A DNA stretch of 64,000 nt from CAXXOK01 sp963663285 (GTDB taxonomy: Bacteria > Bacillota > Clostridia > Christensenellales > Aristaeellaceae), in the NCBI GenBank assembly GCA_963663285.2, contig CAXXNI010000002.1:1984001-2048000 (forward strand), given 5' to 3'. Below, piece after piece: positions 1 to 9,039 of the stretch. A program made the position numbers and the translations under genes. Position 1 is the stretch's first letter. Every line of letters starts with the position of its first letter. The notes under the pieces were generated by a model that was not told where the DNA came from, made no database searches, and worked only from the letters and a program-made list of their open reading frames with translations.

Positions 1-88
1 TTTCGCCGTCACACTGCGCTTGCCACGTTGCCCCTGTTCACCGCCCTTTGAACACCACGCGGACTTTTCCGCAAACGGAGGAATGCAT

Positions 89-2737
89 ATGACAAATCAG
101 CAATTTACCGAAAAAAGTCGCGCCGCGCTGGCGGCTGCGCAGCAAATGACCGTTGAATATCAAAATCAGGAAGTTACGCAGGAACATTTGACCCGCGCTT
201 TATTGGACGACCCGCAGGGGCTGATCCCCCAGCTGCTCAAAAAGATGGGCAAAGATACGGACGGTATCCAGGCGCGGCTGGAAACGCTTATCGCCCGCAT
301 TCCCAAAGTTACGGGTTCGGGCCGCGAGCCGGATAAAATCTACATCGGCAACGATGTGGAGCGTGCACTGCTCGCCGCACAGGATGCCGCCAAGCAGATG
401 AAGGACGAGTTCATCAGCGTGGAGCACCTCTTCCTCGGCCTGATCCGCAAACCCAGCCCGACGCTCAAACAGCTGTGGCACGATCTGGCGATTGACGACA
501 AAGGGTTCCTGACCGCGCTGCAAACCGTGCGCGGCAATACCCGTGTCACCAACGACACCCCCGAGGATACCTACGACGTGCTTACCAAATACGGGCAGGA
601 TCTGGTGGAGATGGCGCGCAACCAGAAGCTGGACCCCGTCATCGGCCGTGATAACGAAATTCGCAGCGTTATCCGTATTTTAACGCGCAAAACCAAGAAC
701 AACCCGGTGCTCATCGGCGAGCCGGGCGTTGGTAAAACCGCCATCGCCGAAGGCCTTGCCCTGCGCATTGTGCGCGGCGATGTGCCCGAAAGCCTGCGCG
801 ACCGCAAACTGTTCTCGCTGGACATGGGCGCGCTGATCGCAGGCGCGAAATACCGCGGCGAGTTTGAAGAGCGTTTAAAGGCCGTACTGGCAGAGATCAA
901 GAAATCCGAAGGCAAAATACTCCTGTTCATCGACGAGCTGCATAACATCGTAGGCGCAGGCCGTACCGAAGGCAGCATGGACGCAGGCAACCTGCTCAAG
1001 CCCATGCTGGCGCGCGGCGAGCTGCACCTGATCGGTGCGACGACGCTGGATGAGTACCGCAAGTACATCGAAAAAGACGCCGCCTTGGAGCGCCGGTTCC
1101 AGCCCGTAATGGTCAACGAACCGAGCGTAGAGGATACCATCAGCATCCTGCGCGGCCTGAAAGAGCGCTACGAGGTTTTCCACGGCGTAAAAATTACCGA
1201 CTCGGCGCTGGTTGCCGCCGCCCTCCTTTCCAACCGCTACATCAGCGACCGTTTCCTGCCGGACAAAGCCATCGACTTGGTGGACGAAGCCTGCGCCATG
1301 ATCCGTACCGAGATCGACAGCCTGCCTGCCGAATTGGACGAGAAGCAGCGCCGCATTATGCAGCTGGAAATTGAGCTGATGAGCTTGAAAAAGGAGAAGG
1401 ACGATATTACCGCCCGCCGCCGTGAGGCGCTGGAGGACGAGTTAACCCAGCTGCGCGAGGAATTCGCCGCTATGAAGGCGCGCTGGGAAAACGAAAAAGA
1501 AGCCATCATTAAAGTTGGCAAGCTGCGCGAGGAAATTGAGCAGGTCAACGCCCAAATCCAAAAAGCGCAGCGCGAATACGACCTGAACAAAGCCGCCGAG
1601 TTGCAATACGGCCGTCTGCCCGAGCTGCAAAAGCAGCTGGAAGCCGAAGAGTTTACCGCCGAAAAGAACCGCGGTGAAAACTCGCTGCTGCGCGACAAGG
1701 TAACCGAAGAGGAGATCAACCGCATCATCAGCCGCTGGACGGGCATCCCTGTCACCCGGCTGAAGGAGAGCGACCGCGAGAAACTGCTGCGTCTGCCGGA
1801 AGAGCTGCACCGGCGCGTTGTAGGGCAGGATGAAGCCGTACAAACGGTCAGCGAAGCCATTCTGCGCAGCCGCGCGGGCATCGCGGATGAAAACCGTCCT
1901 ATCGGCAGTTTCCTGTTCCTCGGCCCCACAGGCGTTGGTAAAACGGAGCTGGCCAAGGCGCTGGCTGAAAACCTGTTTGACGATGAGAAGAACATGGTTC
2001 GTATCGACATGAGCGAATACATGGAGAAATTCTCCGTCAGCCGCCTCATCGGCGCCCCTCCGGGATACGTGGGCTACGACGAAGGCGGACAGCTGACCGA
2101 GGCCGTACGCCGTAAACCCTACTGCGTTGTGCTGCTGGATGAGATTGAGAAGGCGCACCCGGACGTGTTCAACATCCTTTTGCAGGTATTGGACGACGGC
2201 CGTATTACCGACAGCCAGGGACGCACGGTGGACTTTAAAAACACCATCATTATTATGACGAGCAACCTCGGCAGTCAACTGTTGCTGGAAGGGCTGGAAA
2301 ACGGCGTCATCAGCGACGATGCCCGAAACGGCGTGATGCAGATGCTGAAAACCAGCTTCCGCCCCGAGTTCCTCAACCGTATTGATGACATCGTATTCTA
2401 CAAGCCGCTGGAGCGTGACGAGATTAAACAGATCGTGCGCTTGCAGGCAGGCCATCTGGCCAAACGGCTGGAGCAGCAGGACATTCACCTGAAGCTGACC
2501 GACAGCGCCGTGGACGCCATTGTAGACGCGGCTTACGACCCCGCTTATGGCGCACGCCCGTTGAAGCGCTATATCCAGAGCCATCTGGAAACGCTGATCG
2601 CGCGCAAACTGGTCGCGGGTGAATTGTTCCCAACGCAGGTAGTGACCGTAGATGCGGATTCCGAAGGCCGTTTGGTGGTTGGCGATGAGCTGCCCGCCGC
2701 GCCCGGCCCTGTGGTAACAGAAGGAAGCGTAGATTAA
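89..2737 (+). CDS. clpB: ATP-dependent disaggregase ClpB
   Basis: Hsp100 chaperone that pulls proteins out of aggregates together with DnaK. Seen: an N-terminal Clp repeat domain (residues ~1-145), a first AAA+ module with Walker A GEPGVGKT (~residue 210) and Walker B LLFIDELHN, a long charged coiled-coil middle domain (~400-535) that separates ClpB from ClpC/ClpA, and a second AAA+ module with GPTGVGKTELAK (~611) and VVLLDEIEKAHP. The length of about 882 residues is normal for ClpB. I chose the ATG at 89 because GGAGGA at 77-82 lies 6 bases upstream; the in-frame ATG at 83 touches that site, and the reading frame extends open further upstream. The gene appears to stand alone and is followed by a hairpin terminator. 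No CIRCE or CtsR operator is visible in the 88 bases available upstream. Confidence 0.97.
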   Translation: MTNQQFTEKSRAALAAAQQMTVEYQNQEVTQEHLTRALLDDPQGLIPQLLKKMGKDTDGIQARLETLIARIPKVTGSGREPDKIYIGNDVERALLAAQDAAKQMKDEFISVEHLFLGLIRKPSPTLKQLWHDLAIDDKGFLTALQTVRGNTRVTNDTPEDTYDVLTKYGQDLVEMARNQKLDPVIGRDNEIRSVIRILTRKTKNNPVLIGEPGVGKTAIAEGLALRIVRGDVPESLRDRKLFSLDMGALIAGAKYRGEFEERLKAVLAEIKKSEGKILLFIDELHNIVGAGRTEGSMDAGNLLKPMLARGELHLIGATTLDEYRKYIEKDAALERRFQPVMVNEPSVEDTISILRGLKERYEVFHGVKITDSALVAAALLSNRYISDRFLPDKAIDLVDEACAMIRTEIDSLPAELDEKQRRIMQLEIELMSLKKEKDDITARRREALEDELTQLREEFAAMKARWENEKEAIIKVGKLREEIEQVNAQIQKAQREYDLNKAAELQYGRLPELQKQLEAEEFTAEKNRGENSLLRDKVTEEEINRIISRWTGIPVTRLKESDREKLLRLPEELHRRVVGQDEAVQTVSEAILRSRAGIADENRPIGSFLFLGPTGVGKTELAKALAENLFDDEKNMVRIDMSEYMEKFSVSRLIGAPPGYVGYDEGGQLTEAVRRKPYCVVLLDEIEKAHPDVFNILLQVLDDGRITDSQGRTVDFKNTIIIMTSNLGSQLLLEGLENGVISDDARNGVMQMLKTSFRPEFLNRIDDIVFYKPLERDEIKQIVRLQAGHLAKRLEQQDIHLKLTDSAVDAIVDAAYDPAYGARPLKRYIQSHLETLIARKLVAGELFPTQVVTVDADSEGRLVVGDELPAAPGPVVTEGSVD

Positions 2738-2763
2738 CCAAATAACGGAAGAATCTCGTTTTC

Positions 2764-2796
2764 AAGCCGCGTACGTAAACCGTGCGCGGCTTTTAT
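2764..2796 (+). terminator. Rho-independent terminator of clpB
   Basis: AAGCCGCG and CGCGGCTT pair across a short loop, followed by TTTTAT. It lies 27 bases after the clpB stop codon. Confidence 0.8.
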
Positions 2797-3014
2797 ATGT
2801 CAAAAACCCTCGCTTATGGATACATGCAAGCATGTTTAGGCGGTATAGATACCTGAAAACAAGGGTGGCAGGCGGATGTGCTTACCCGCTTGTGGGTGAT
2901 TTCCCTTGCCGTCCCGTAGCCGATAACACGAACTGCTCTTTAGGTCGATATATAGCCCGTTATTACCATGACATTCCACTCCATAACAATACAATATCAA
3001 TCAACCGGAAACGA

Positions 3015-3043
3015 TTGTTTTATTTTGTCGCCTATGGTAAAAT
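3015..3043 (+). promoter_or_regulatory. Sigma-A-type promoter upstream of rsgA
   Basis: TTGTTT at 3015-3020 and TAAAAT at 3038-3043 are separated by 17 bases. It is the best promoter match in the 500 bases between clpB and rsgA; the rest of that gap (2797-3014) shows nothing recognisable. Confidence 0.5.
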
Positions 3044-3078
3044 CAGGATACTTTAACGCGGAAGGAGTTGCTGTGATT

Positions 3079-3132
3079 ATGAAGCGACACAACGCAAGCA
3101 TTGTTCTTGCCCGGGAGGTACGGGTACACTAA
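3079..3132 (+). CDS. Possible 17-residue leader peptide before rsgA
   Basis: A short open frame (ATG 3079, TAA 3130-3132) encodes a basic 17-residue peptide beginning MKRHNASIV. AAGGAG at 3062-3067 precedes it with acceptable spacing; an in-frame GTG at 3073 is an alternative start. It lies between the predicted promoter and rsgA, so it could be an upstream ORF of the rsgA transcript. I do not recognise the peptide, and a chance ORF is quite possible. Confidence 0.25.
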   Translation: MKRHNASIVLAREVRVH

Positions 3133-3245
3133 GGCGCGCTGCCTGGCAACATAGGTTTTCCTTGCTTATCTCATGGGTCTTGCGACAGCCATCCTTCCCC
3201 CTCTGCCTCCCATCCGTTTGGTTTTCCCAAAAACGTGATGGAGGA

Positions 3246-4328
3246 TTGAAAACATTGCAACCATATGCCTTATACGGCGCAGACGAGCGCCTTGTTTCGT
3301 TATGCGGCTGTGAATCCGGCTGCATCCCCGCGCGGGTCGCCGCGCAGCACCGAACCCTGTATACCCTGCTTACCGATAGCGGCGAAATGGAAGCCGAAGT
3401 ATCCGGAAAATTCCGGCACGAAGCCGCTGCCCCTGTGGAATATCCGACTGTGGGCGATTTCGTGCTCATCACCCCTACGACGGCGGCACAAAGCCGCGCG
3501 ATTATTCAGCGCGTGCTGCCGCGCACAAGCCTGTTCGTGCGCAAGGCAGCGGGCAGCAACCCCTACATACAGGCTATTGCGGCCAACATCGACATTGCTT
3601 TTGTTTGTATGTCCTTAAACGAGAATTACAACACAGGCAGGCTGGAACGGTATTTGGCCGTAGCGTGGGACAGCGGCGCAACCCCGGTCGTGGTACTTAC
3701 CAAAGCCGATCTATGTGCGGATGTGCAAGCAAGCCTTTCACAGGCAACCGCGATCGCAGGCGGCGCGGATGTACTGCTCACCGCCGAGGGAGACGCATCC
3801 TCCACTGCTTTGCTGCAAACCTACCTGCAGCCCGGCGTAACCGCAGCGTTTGTGGGTTCCTCCGGCGTAGGAAAATCCACGCTCATCAACCGGTTAGCCG
3901 GAGATAACGCCATGGAGGTATCCGCCATTGGTCTTGGCGGAAAAGGGCACCATACCACCACCCACCGGCAGATGCTGGTGCTGCCCGGCGGCGGCATCGT
4001 CATCGATACCCCCGGCATGCGGGAACTGGGCGTGGAGGCAGCCGACCTGAACCGCTCCTTTGCAGATATTGACAAGCTGGCAACAGGATGCCGTTTCCAC
4101 GATTGCACACATACCGTCGAGCCGGGCTGCGCGGTGCTCGCTGCCGTAGAAGCCGGAGAACTGGATGCACGGCGATTGGAAAACTACCACAAAATCCGTA
4201 AGGAAGCCCGGTATGAAAATCTCTCCGCCCGCAGCCGGGAGGCGGATAAAATCAACCGTATGTTTGGCGGTAAAAACGCCATGAAACAAAGCCGGGACGC
4301 CGTAAAAAAGCGGAAGCACCGCACCTGA
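3246..4328 (+). CDS. rsgA: Ribosome small-subunit-dependent GTPase RsgA
   Basis: Circularly permuted GTPase that helps late 30S subunit maturation. Seen: an OB-fold N-terminus, then the permuted G motifs in the order typical of the family: TKAD (G4) before GSSGVGKSTLIN (P-loop, G1) and DTPGM (G3). A C-terminal zinc site follows, built from CRFHDCTH and a Cys in EPGC. No ATG fits the family's usual N-terminus. TTG at 3246 or TTG at 3255 is in frame, and GGAGG at 3240-3244 is better spaced for 3255; both give about 360 residues, normal for RsgA. The frame stays open upstream to 3162, but that part has no family similarity. It ends in a basic tail. Confidence 0.93.
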   Translation: MKTLQPYALYGADERLVSLCGCESGCIPARVAAQHRTLYTLLTDSGEMEAEVSGKFRHEAAAPVEYPTVGDFVLITPTTAAQSRAIIQRVLPRTSLFVRKAAGSNPYIQAIAANIDIAFVCMSLNENYNTGRLERYLAVAWDSGATPVVVLTKADLCADVQASLSQATAIAGGADVLLTAEGDASSTALLQTYLQPGVTAAFVGSSGVGKSTLINRLAGDNAMEVSAIGLGGKGHHTTTHRQMLVLPGGGIVIDTPGMRELGVEAADLNRSFADIDKLATGCRFHDCTHTVEPGCAVLAAVEAGELDARRLENYHKIRKEARYENLSARSREADKINRMFGGKNAMKQSRDAVKKRKHRT

Positions 4329-4582
4329 AAGGCTGAAAAGCACCATTCCCATATCATTTTCTCTGCTGCGTGCATGACAATGCATCAGGAAATCCTGTGG
4401 CTTCCCGCGTATACAAATTCTTATGAGTGCACGAGCCGCACAGGAATTAAGCTCACCCATAAAGGCAACCAACACCGGAACCGGCATCATTCTGTGCTGG
4501 TTCCGGCACGGCCGGGTACGTATGGTTTCTTTCCTTCTCCATTCATTATTTACCATACCATCCCAAAAGACAACTTCTTTTC

Positions 4583-4620
4583 TTGACATTACATATTGTG
4601 TAATGTTATTATTTGTGTAA
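4583..4620 (+). promoter_or_regulatory. Promoter with overlapping palindromic operator for the regulator/MFS pair
   Basis: TTGACA at 4583-4588 and TATTAT at 4607-4612 form a strong promoter with an 18-base spacer. An inverted repeat CATTAC-N7-GTAATG at 4587-4605 overlaps the -35 box and spacer. A second partial copy, GTGTAACGTT, follows just downstream and repeats GTGTAATGTT directly. The position suggests repression by the adjacent winged-helix protein (inference). Confidence 0.6.
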
Positions 4621-4642
4621 CGTTCGTAAGGGGGTGTTTGCA

Positions 4643-5227
4643 ATGGATGAAAGAGCAGAAAGAAGTAACCATTGCATCGTCCTCACCGGTAAAAAAGAAT
4701 TAGATATATACGTAAATCCCCAGCGTCAGCGCCTGTTGCGCGTAATGGCTCTGGAGGGTTGCCCCGTGACACCCAAAACGCTTTCAGACCGTATGGGCAT
4801 TTCACCCTCTTCAGTGCAGTATCACCTGAAAAAATTGATCTCATTAGGTCTTGTGGCACAGCACCATACGAAAAAAATCAACGGCATTACAGCGCATTTT
4901 TACCGGCTGGTGCCCTGTACCATCAGCATTGGCCGCCCACCTGCGCAAGGGCATATGGAGGAACGCATCGCGCTGATGCAAAACGGCGTCAGCGGCGTTT
5001 TCAACGGTTTTGCCAGCTATTTGCGGCAGGCCAACAATGGCTCACTGCCTGCGCCGCCGCTGGGCGATCTGCTATGGGGTATCGCCCGTCTCACACCGCA
5101 GGAAGCTACGAAGCTGCACCATATCATACACCGGTTTCTGGAAGCACACGAACCATCTGAAGTGCAGGGCGACGCGTGGGAATATACGCTGATTGCCTAT
5201 CCGGTAAAGGAGGAACCCCATGCGTAA
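4643..5227 (+). CDS. ArsR-like winged-helix transcriptional regulator
   Basis: Predicted DNA-binding repressor. Residues ~20-85 form a winged helix-turn-helix of the ArsR/HTH_20 kind (segments VTPKTLSDRMGISPSSVQYH and KKLISLGLVAQHH). The C-terminal ~100 residues are an uncharacterised ligand or dimerisation region. ATG 4643 is preceded by AAGGGGGTG. The frame extends upstream to 4613 without a better start. The stop codon overlaps the start of the MFS gene by 8 bases, so the two are translationally coupled. With the palindrome in its own promoter, it probably autoregulates and controls the exporter. No metal-binding Cys motif is obvious. Confidence 0.8.
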   Translation: MDERAERSNHCIVLTGKKELDIYVNPQRQRLLRVMALEGCPVTPKTLSDRMGISPSSVQYHLKKLISLGLVAQHHTKKINGITAHFYRLVPCTISIGRPPAQGHMEERIALMQNGVSGVFNGFASYLRQANNGSLPAPPLGDLLWGIARLTPQEATKLHHIIHRFLEAHEPSEVQGDAWEYTLIAYPVKEEPHA

Positions 5228-6470
5228 GAATTTGCAGGCAATCGCGCTGCTTAAGAATCTTTCCACCGGCATTGTTATCCCTGTCCTCACGCTGATGATC
5301 ATCGCCCATGGCGCGACCATCAGCACCGTATCGCTGATGATCGGCGCCTACTCCCTCACCGTAGCTGCCGTAGAATTTCCCAGCGGAGTTTTCGCCGATC
5401 TGTACGGCCGGAAACGCGCTTTTTTCATCTCTACCCTTTTCACGCTTGGATGCTACACGCTATTGCTGCTCTCCCATACCCCGGCGCTCCTGTTGCTGGC
5501 CATGGTGCTCAATGGTTTGGGCCGTGCCTTTTCCTCCGGCAGTCTGGAAGCAATCGCGCTGGATGAAACCAAGGACGATGCTGCGTTGGTCAAGGTAACG
5601 GCGCGGCTTGCCATACTGGAAAGCGCGGGCCTCGCGGTCGGCGCGCTCCTCGGCGGTGTATTGGCGGGCATTGGGACTGATTATAATATCAACATCACTG
5701 TCGTTATCGCCATCAACACTGCATTGCTGCTGTTGACCCAGTTTACCGTGCATGAACCGTCAAGAGCCGCAGCGCCCGGCGAACCGGAGGAACATACCGG
5801 ACTTGCGGCGCTGCTGCGCGGCAACTATGCTTTTCTTACCAAGCGCGGCACCATCCGCATGATCGTCGTGTTAACGCTCATCACAGGTTTTGCCATGCTA
5901 TCGATGGAAACCTACTGGCAGCCCGCTCTGCTGTCCTTCACGCCACCTTCGTGGCTGCTGGGCGTTTTAAGCAGTGTGGGGTACGCCGCTGTGATCTTTG
6001 GCAGCAAAATGACCGAGCATTGGTTTACCAAAAAGCCGGATGCCGGGGTAACGCTGCTGCTGGTCAACAAAGCGCTGATGGGTCTGATGATTGCCGGGCT
6101 GATGGCTGCCAGCGGACTGATGCCGTTTATCGGCGCATACCTGCTATGGTACCTTACGCTGGGCGCCTCAAGCGTTGCCGAAAGCACCCTGCTCAACCGG
6201 GAAGCACCTTCCCGGCAGCGCGCGAGCATCCTCTCGCTGTTTTCGCTGCTGGTGCAGATCGGCGGTTTGCTGGGTTCGCTGTGCGGCTACATCGTCAGCA
6301 GCCATACGGATTTCCGGGTCATCTGGCTGCTGTCCGGTGGTTTACTGCTGGTAAGCACCGCCGGATTCGCCCTGCGCCGCGTTTTTAGCAAAGCGCCGCA
6401 ACAAGCGCCGCTTGAAACCGCCGTGCAAACCGCCACAGAAGATGCGGGCACTTACGAAACGCCCCAATAA
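5220..6470 (+). CDS. MFS transporter (putative drug or metabolite exporter)
   Basis: Major facilitator superfamily permease of about 416 residues with 12 predicted hydrophobic segments. The conserved loop 2-3 motif is visible as GVFADLYGRKRAF near residues 55-70. It starts at ATG 5220, inside the end of the regulator gene, with AAGGAGG just upstream. The regulator-exporter arrangement is typical of inducible efflux systems; the substrate cannot be inferred. It ends at a strong hairpin. Confidence 0.87.
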   Translation: MRKNLQAIALLKNLSTGIVIPVLTLMIIAHGATISTVSLMIGAYSLTVAAVEFPSGVFADLYGRKRAFFISTLFTLGCYTLLLLSHTPALLLLAMVLNGLGRAFSSGSLEAIALDETKDDAALVKVTARLAILESAGLAVGALLGGVLAGIGTDYNINITVVIAINTALLLLTQFTVHEPSRAAAPGEPEEHTGLAALLRGNYAFLTKRGTIRMIVVLTLITGFAMLSMETYWQPALLSFTPPSWLLGVLSSVGYAAVIFGSKMTEHWFTKKPDAGVTLLLVNKALMGLMIAGLMAASGLMPFIGAYLLWYLTLGASSVAESTLLNREAPSRQRASILSLFSLLVQIGGLLGSLCGYIVSSHTDFRVIWLLSGGLLLVSTAGFALRRVFSKAPQQAPLETAVQTATEDAGTYETPQ

Positions 6471-6520
6471 TACCCGGCTGCCATCCGCGAATTCATTTTC
6501 CTGCTGAAAAACATACGTTA

Positions 6521-6553
6521 CAGCAGCCCACGTTCTGCGGGCTGCTGTTTTTA
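6521..6553 (+). terminator. Rho-independent terminator after the MFS gene
   Basis: CAGCAGCCC at 6521-6529 pairs with GGGCTGCTG at 6539-6547, followed by TTTTTAT. Confidence 0.85.
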
Positions 6554-6628
6554 TATCCCCATCTTAATATTGGATTTACCAGTACAATGCGATTCTGTTT
6601 CGCTTTATCCGCGCATATACCAACACCT

Positions 6629-7402
6629 TTAATACGCATACACATAGGGCTCGTCCGGCGGTGAGCAGGGCGTAACAGAATCCACCACAATGCGCATTTC
6701 CTGATACTCCTCCAAATCCACCATTTGCAGCTTGCCGGTAATGGTAACCCACTCGTCAGCTGTGAGTTCGGCTACGTCGTCATACTGGCATTTAAAGCCG
6801 ATGGAAAACAAGTCGGCTACACAGCAGGTCATCAGTTTTCGGATGGGCGAGAAGGTATTGCCTTCCGGGAAATACTTCTCATCCTTAAGCACCTGCCCCA
6901 TGGTGGTTATCTCAAACCCTAAAAACGGCGTTACATCGGTGTAGATTTCCGTAAGCCAGAAATAGGTTTCATCCTCCATCACGGTCAGGGTTTGATGCTC
7001 CGGGTCGAAGCCATGCAGCACGCGCCCCTCATATCCTGCTGCTGTCATGGTATAGGTTTCATCCAGCAGGGTCGGGCTTTCCAGCGCGGCATTCCCCGCG
7101 GGAAACAGCGGCGCATCCCAAAGCTGCTCCACATAGGTGGAAGACCCCAGCAAAACCAGCGGTATCAGTAGCGCCAGCATCTGTGTATAGTTACGGATAT
7201 GCGTAACCTCAAACAGCTTGCTGAAATTATATACCGCCATCACCACCAGCGCAGCCGCCGCAAAATACAGGTACGGCATGGTGCGCGGCGTAACGTAGTG
7301 CTGATAGTTCTTGGTTACCGCCAGCCACAAAAGCCCCAACCCAAGCACCAGCGCAACGCACCCCTCCGCCAGCCGCGCGGGATTGATCGCTCTTTTCGTC
7401 AT
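6629..7402 (-). CDS. YcgQ/TIGR03943-family membrane protein, permease partner
   Basis: About 257 residues. The N-terminal third has three or four membrane segments; the remainder is a soluble domain resembling the DUF1980/TIGR03943 family (B. subtilis YcgQ). Family knowledge: these proteins are encoded next to YcgR-type permeases and are often linked to zinc homeostasis. Its ATG overlaps the permease stop codon by 4 bases (7399-7402), so the two are coupled and probably form one complex. It is the last gene of the minus-strand operon starting near 10235. Confidence 0.75.
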   Translation of the reverse strand: MTKRAINPARLAEGCVALVLGLGLLWLAVTKNYQHYVTPRTMPYLYFAAAALVVMAVYNFSKLFEVTHIRNYTQMLALLIPLVLLGSSTYVEQLWDAPLFPAGNAALESPTLLDETYTMTAAGYEGRVLHGFDPEHQTLTVMEDETYFWLTEIYTDVTPFLGFEITTMGQVLKDEKYFPEGNTFSPIRKLMTCCVADLFSIGFKCQYDDVAELTADEWVTITGKLQMVDLEEYQEMRIVVDSVTPCSPPDEPYVYAY

Positions 7403-9021
7403 GCAATCAGCCCTCCCAATCCCAGCGTAAAGGCAACGTATACCGTAACGAAGCTGATGACAAACGTCGCAATCAGCAGTTTCACCATAAAGCGTTTGGT
7501 AAAGCTGGACGCCATCAGAATCATATTTTTAATGTCGATCATCGGGCCGAAAACCATAAAGCTCATCACCGCGCCCAGCGGCAGCGAGGTACCCATGTTT
7601 TTGCCGACCACCGCATCGGAGGATGAGCACAGCGACAGTAAAAAGGCCAGCGCCATCATCACCAGCATGGAGACGAGCAGGCTGTCATACTGCATACTGT
7701 TCAAACTATTTCCCATCACCAGCTGCAATATGGTGGAAACCCCGATACCAATTAATAAGAACCGCGCCACCTCGAAGAACTCGTGGTGGAAGTGCACCAC
7801 CAGCTCCTTCAGTTTCTCCTTCAGCGGGTAGTGCCCGTGCGAATGATGGTGCTCGTGTCCGTTTTCGTCAGCATGGTCGTGATCATGCTCATGTTCGCAC
7901 TCATCTGCATGTTCGTGCCCGCAGCTGCAAGCTTCGCTGTGCGCATGCGGTACACAGCAGGCGCATACCGGCGCAGCCGCGCCCGCCAGCAGTACGCTTT
8001 TCCGATCCCACGCAAAGCATAGGCCAATCAATACCGAACATACGATACCAAACCCCATGCGCGTCAGCATAATATGAAGATTCGCGCCAAAGGCGTAATA
8101 GGTGGACAGCATCACCACCGGGTTGATAATCGGCGCCGCGATCATAAACGTGACGGCAGCGGGCAGCGGCACGCCCTTACGCACCAGACTGCGGAACACC
8201 GGTATGGATGCGCAGTCGCAAATCGGCAGTATAAAACCACCCAGCACGCCGAACAGCATACCGCCAAACAATTTTTTCGGGAAAATACGCTGCAATAAAT
8301 CGGCTGGCACAAACACCTGAATTGCGGAGGACAGCAAAATACCCAGCAGCAAAAACGGCAGCGCCTGTAAATAGGTGCCCAGAAAAACCGCCATAGAATT
8401 GGGCACGGAATAGTGCAGGCGGTTCAGCGCCGCCAGCAGCGCGCCTACCGAAACCAGAATAAACAAAAAACGTATGCCTTGCAGCACATTGCGCCCCTGC
8501 AATATCGCCTCTATCTCCCGCCCATCGGAAAGGGAGATCACTTCCATATTCGGCTGCAACGGCAGCAGGCGGTGGCGTATTTGCCGCAGTGCTTTGCGCT
8601 GCTGCTGGCTTACGGCGAACAAATCGCACTGCGCAAACTGTTGCCTCAGCGCCGAATCGCCCATGCAGTCCGTATCCGCTTCCCCATCGCCGCAGCGTAC
8701 CACCTTACGCAGCTTGCAGCTTTTTACCAGCTGCGTCTGCCCCAGCAAGGTAAGCAACCGGTCGATAGGCTTTTCATCCTCCCACGAAATCCACACCACA
8801 TCAAAATCACCATCCGCCAGTTGCCGGGCAATCACGTCTCCCGCTTCCGGCAGCGGCACATCCTCCGGCAGGGAGCAGACCCCCTGCGGCGTATCCGGTT
8901 CCGACTGTTTCCATTGCACCCACAGGGGGTGCTCACTGCGGCAAAACCGCTTAAAAAACGCCAGTCGTTCCCCCGCATCCGCGCCGCAAACCGCGTATGC
9001 GGGTATTTTTTTATCGGCCAT
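7399..9021 (-). CDS. YcgR-type permease with His-rich loop and N-terminal CobW-like domain
   Basis: Predicted metal-linked permease of 540 residues. Residues ~185-345 and ~430-540 carry about eight membrane segments of the DUF318 permease family, including PICDCASIPV and APIINPVVM. A cytoplasmic or external loop (~355-405) is very rich in His, Asp, Glu and Cys (for example HEHADECEHEHDHDHADE), as expected for metal binding. The first ~180 residues are soluble and resemble a COG0523/CobW GTPase: they start IPAYAVCGADAGERLAF, where CobW has a P-loop, but the GxxGxGK(T/S) residues are gone, so GTP binding is unlikely. Normal YcgR proteins lack this extension. It starts 18 bases after the SH3 gene in one operon. 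Confidence 0.8.
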   Translation of the reverse strand: MADKKIPAYAVCGADAGERLAFFKRFCRSEHPLWVQWKQSEPDTPQGVCSLPEDVPLPEAGDVIARQLADGDFDVVWISWEDEKPIDRLLTLLGQTQLVKSCKLRKVVRCGDGEADTDCMGDSALRQQFAQCDLFAVSQQQRKALRQIRHRLLPLQPNMEVISLSDGREIEAILQGRNVLQGIRFLFILVSVGALLAALNRLHYSVPNSMAVFLGTYLQALPFLLLGILLSSAIQVFVPADLLQRIFPKKLFGGMLFGVLGGFILPICDCASIPVFRSLVRKGVPLPAAVTFMIAAPIINPVVMLSTYYAFGANLHIMLTRMGFGIVCSVLIGLCFAWDRKSVLLAGAAAPVCACCVPHAHSEACSCGHEHADECEHEHDHDHADENGHEHHHSHGHYPLKEKLKELVVHFHHEFFEVARFLLIGIGVSTILQLVMGNSLNSMQYDSLLVSMLVMMALAFLLSLCSSSDAVVGKNMGTSLPLGAVMSFMVFGPMIDIKNMILMASSFTKRFMVKLLIATFVISFVTVYVAFTLGLGGLIA

Positions 9022-9039
9022 GTTCGTTGTTCTCCACTT

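Noticed and set aside
571..2584. Several long minus-strand frames inside clpB
   Set aside because: Shadow frames of a GC-rich gene; no ribosome sites and low-complexity Ser/Arg composition.
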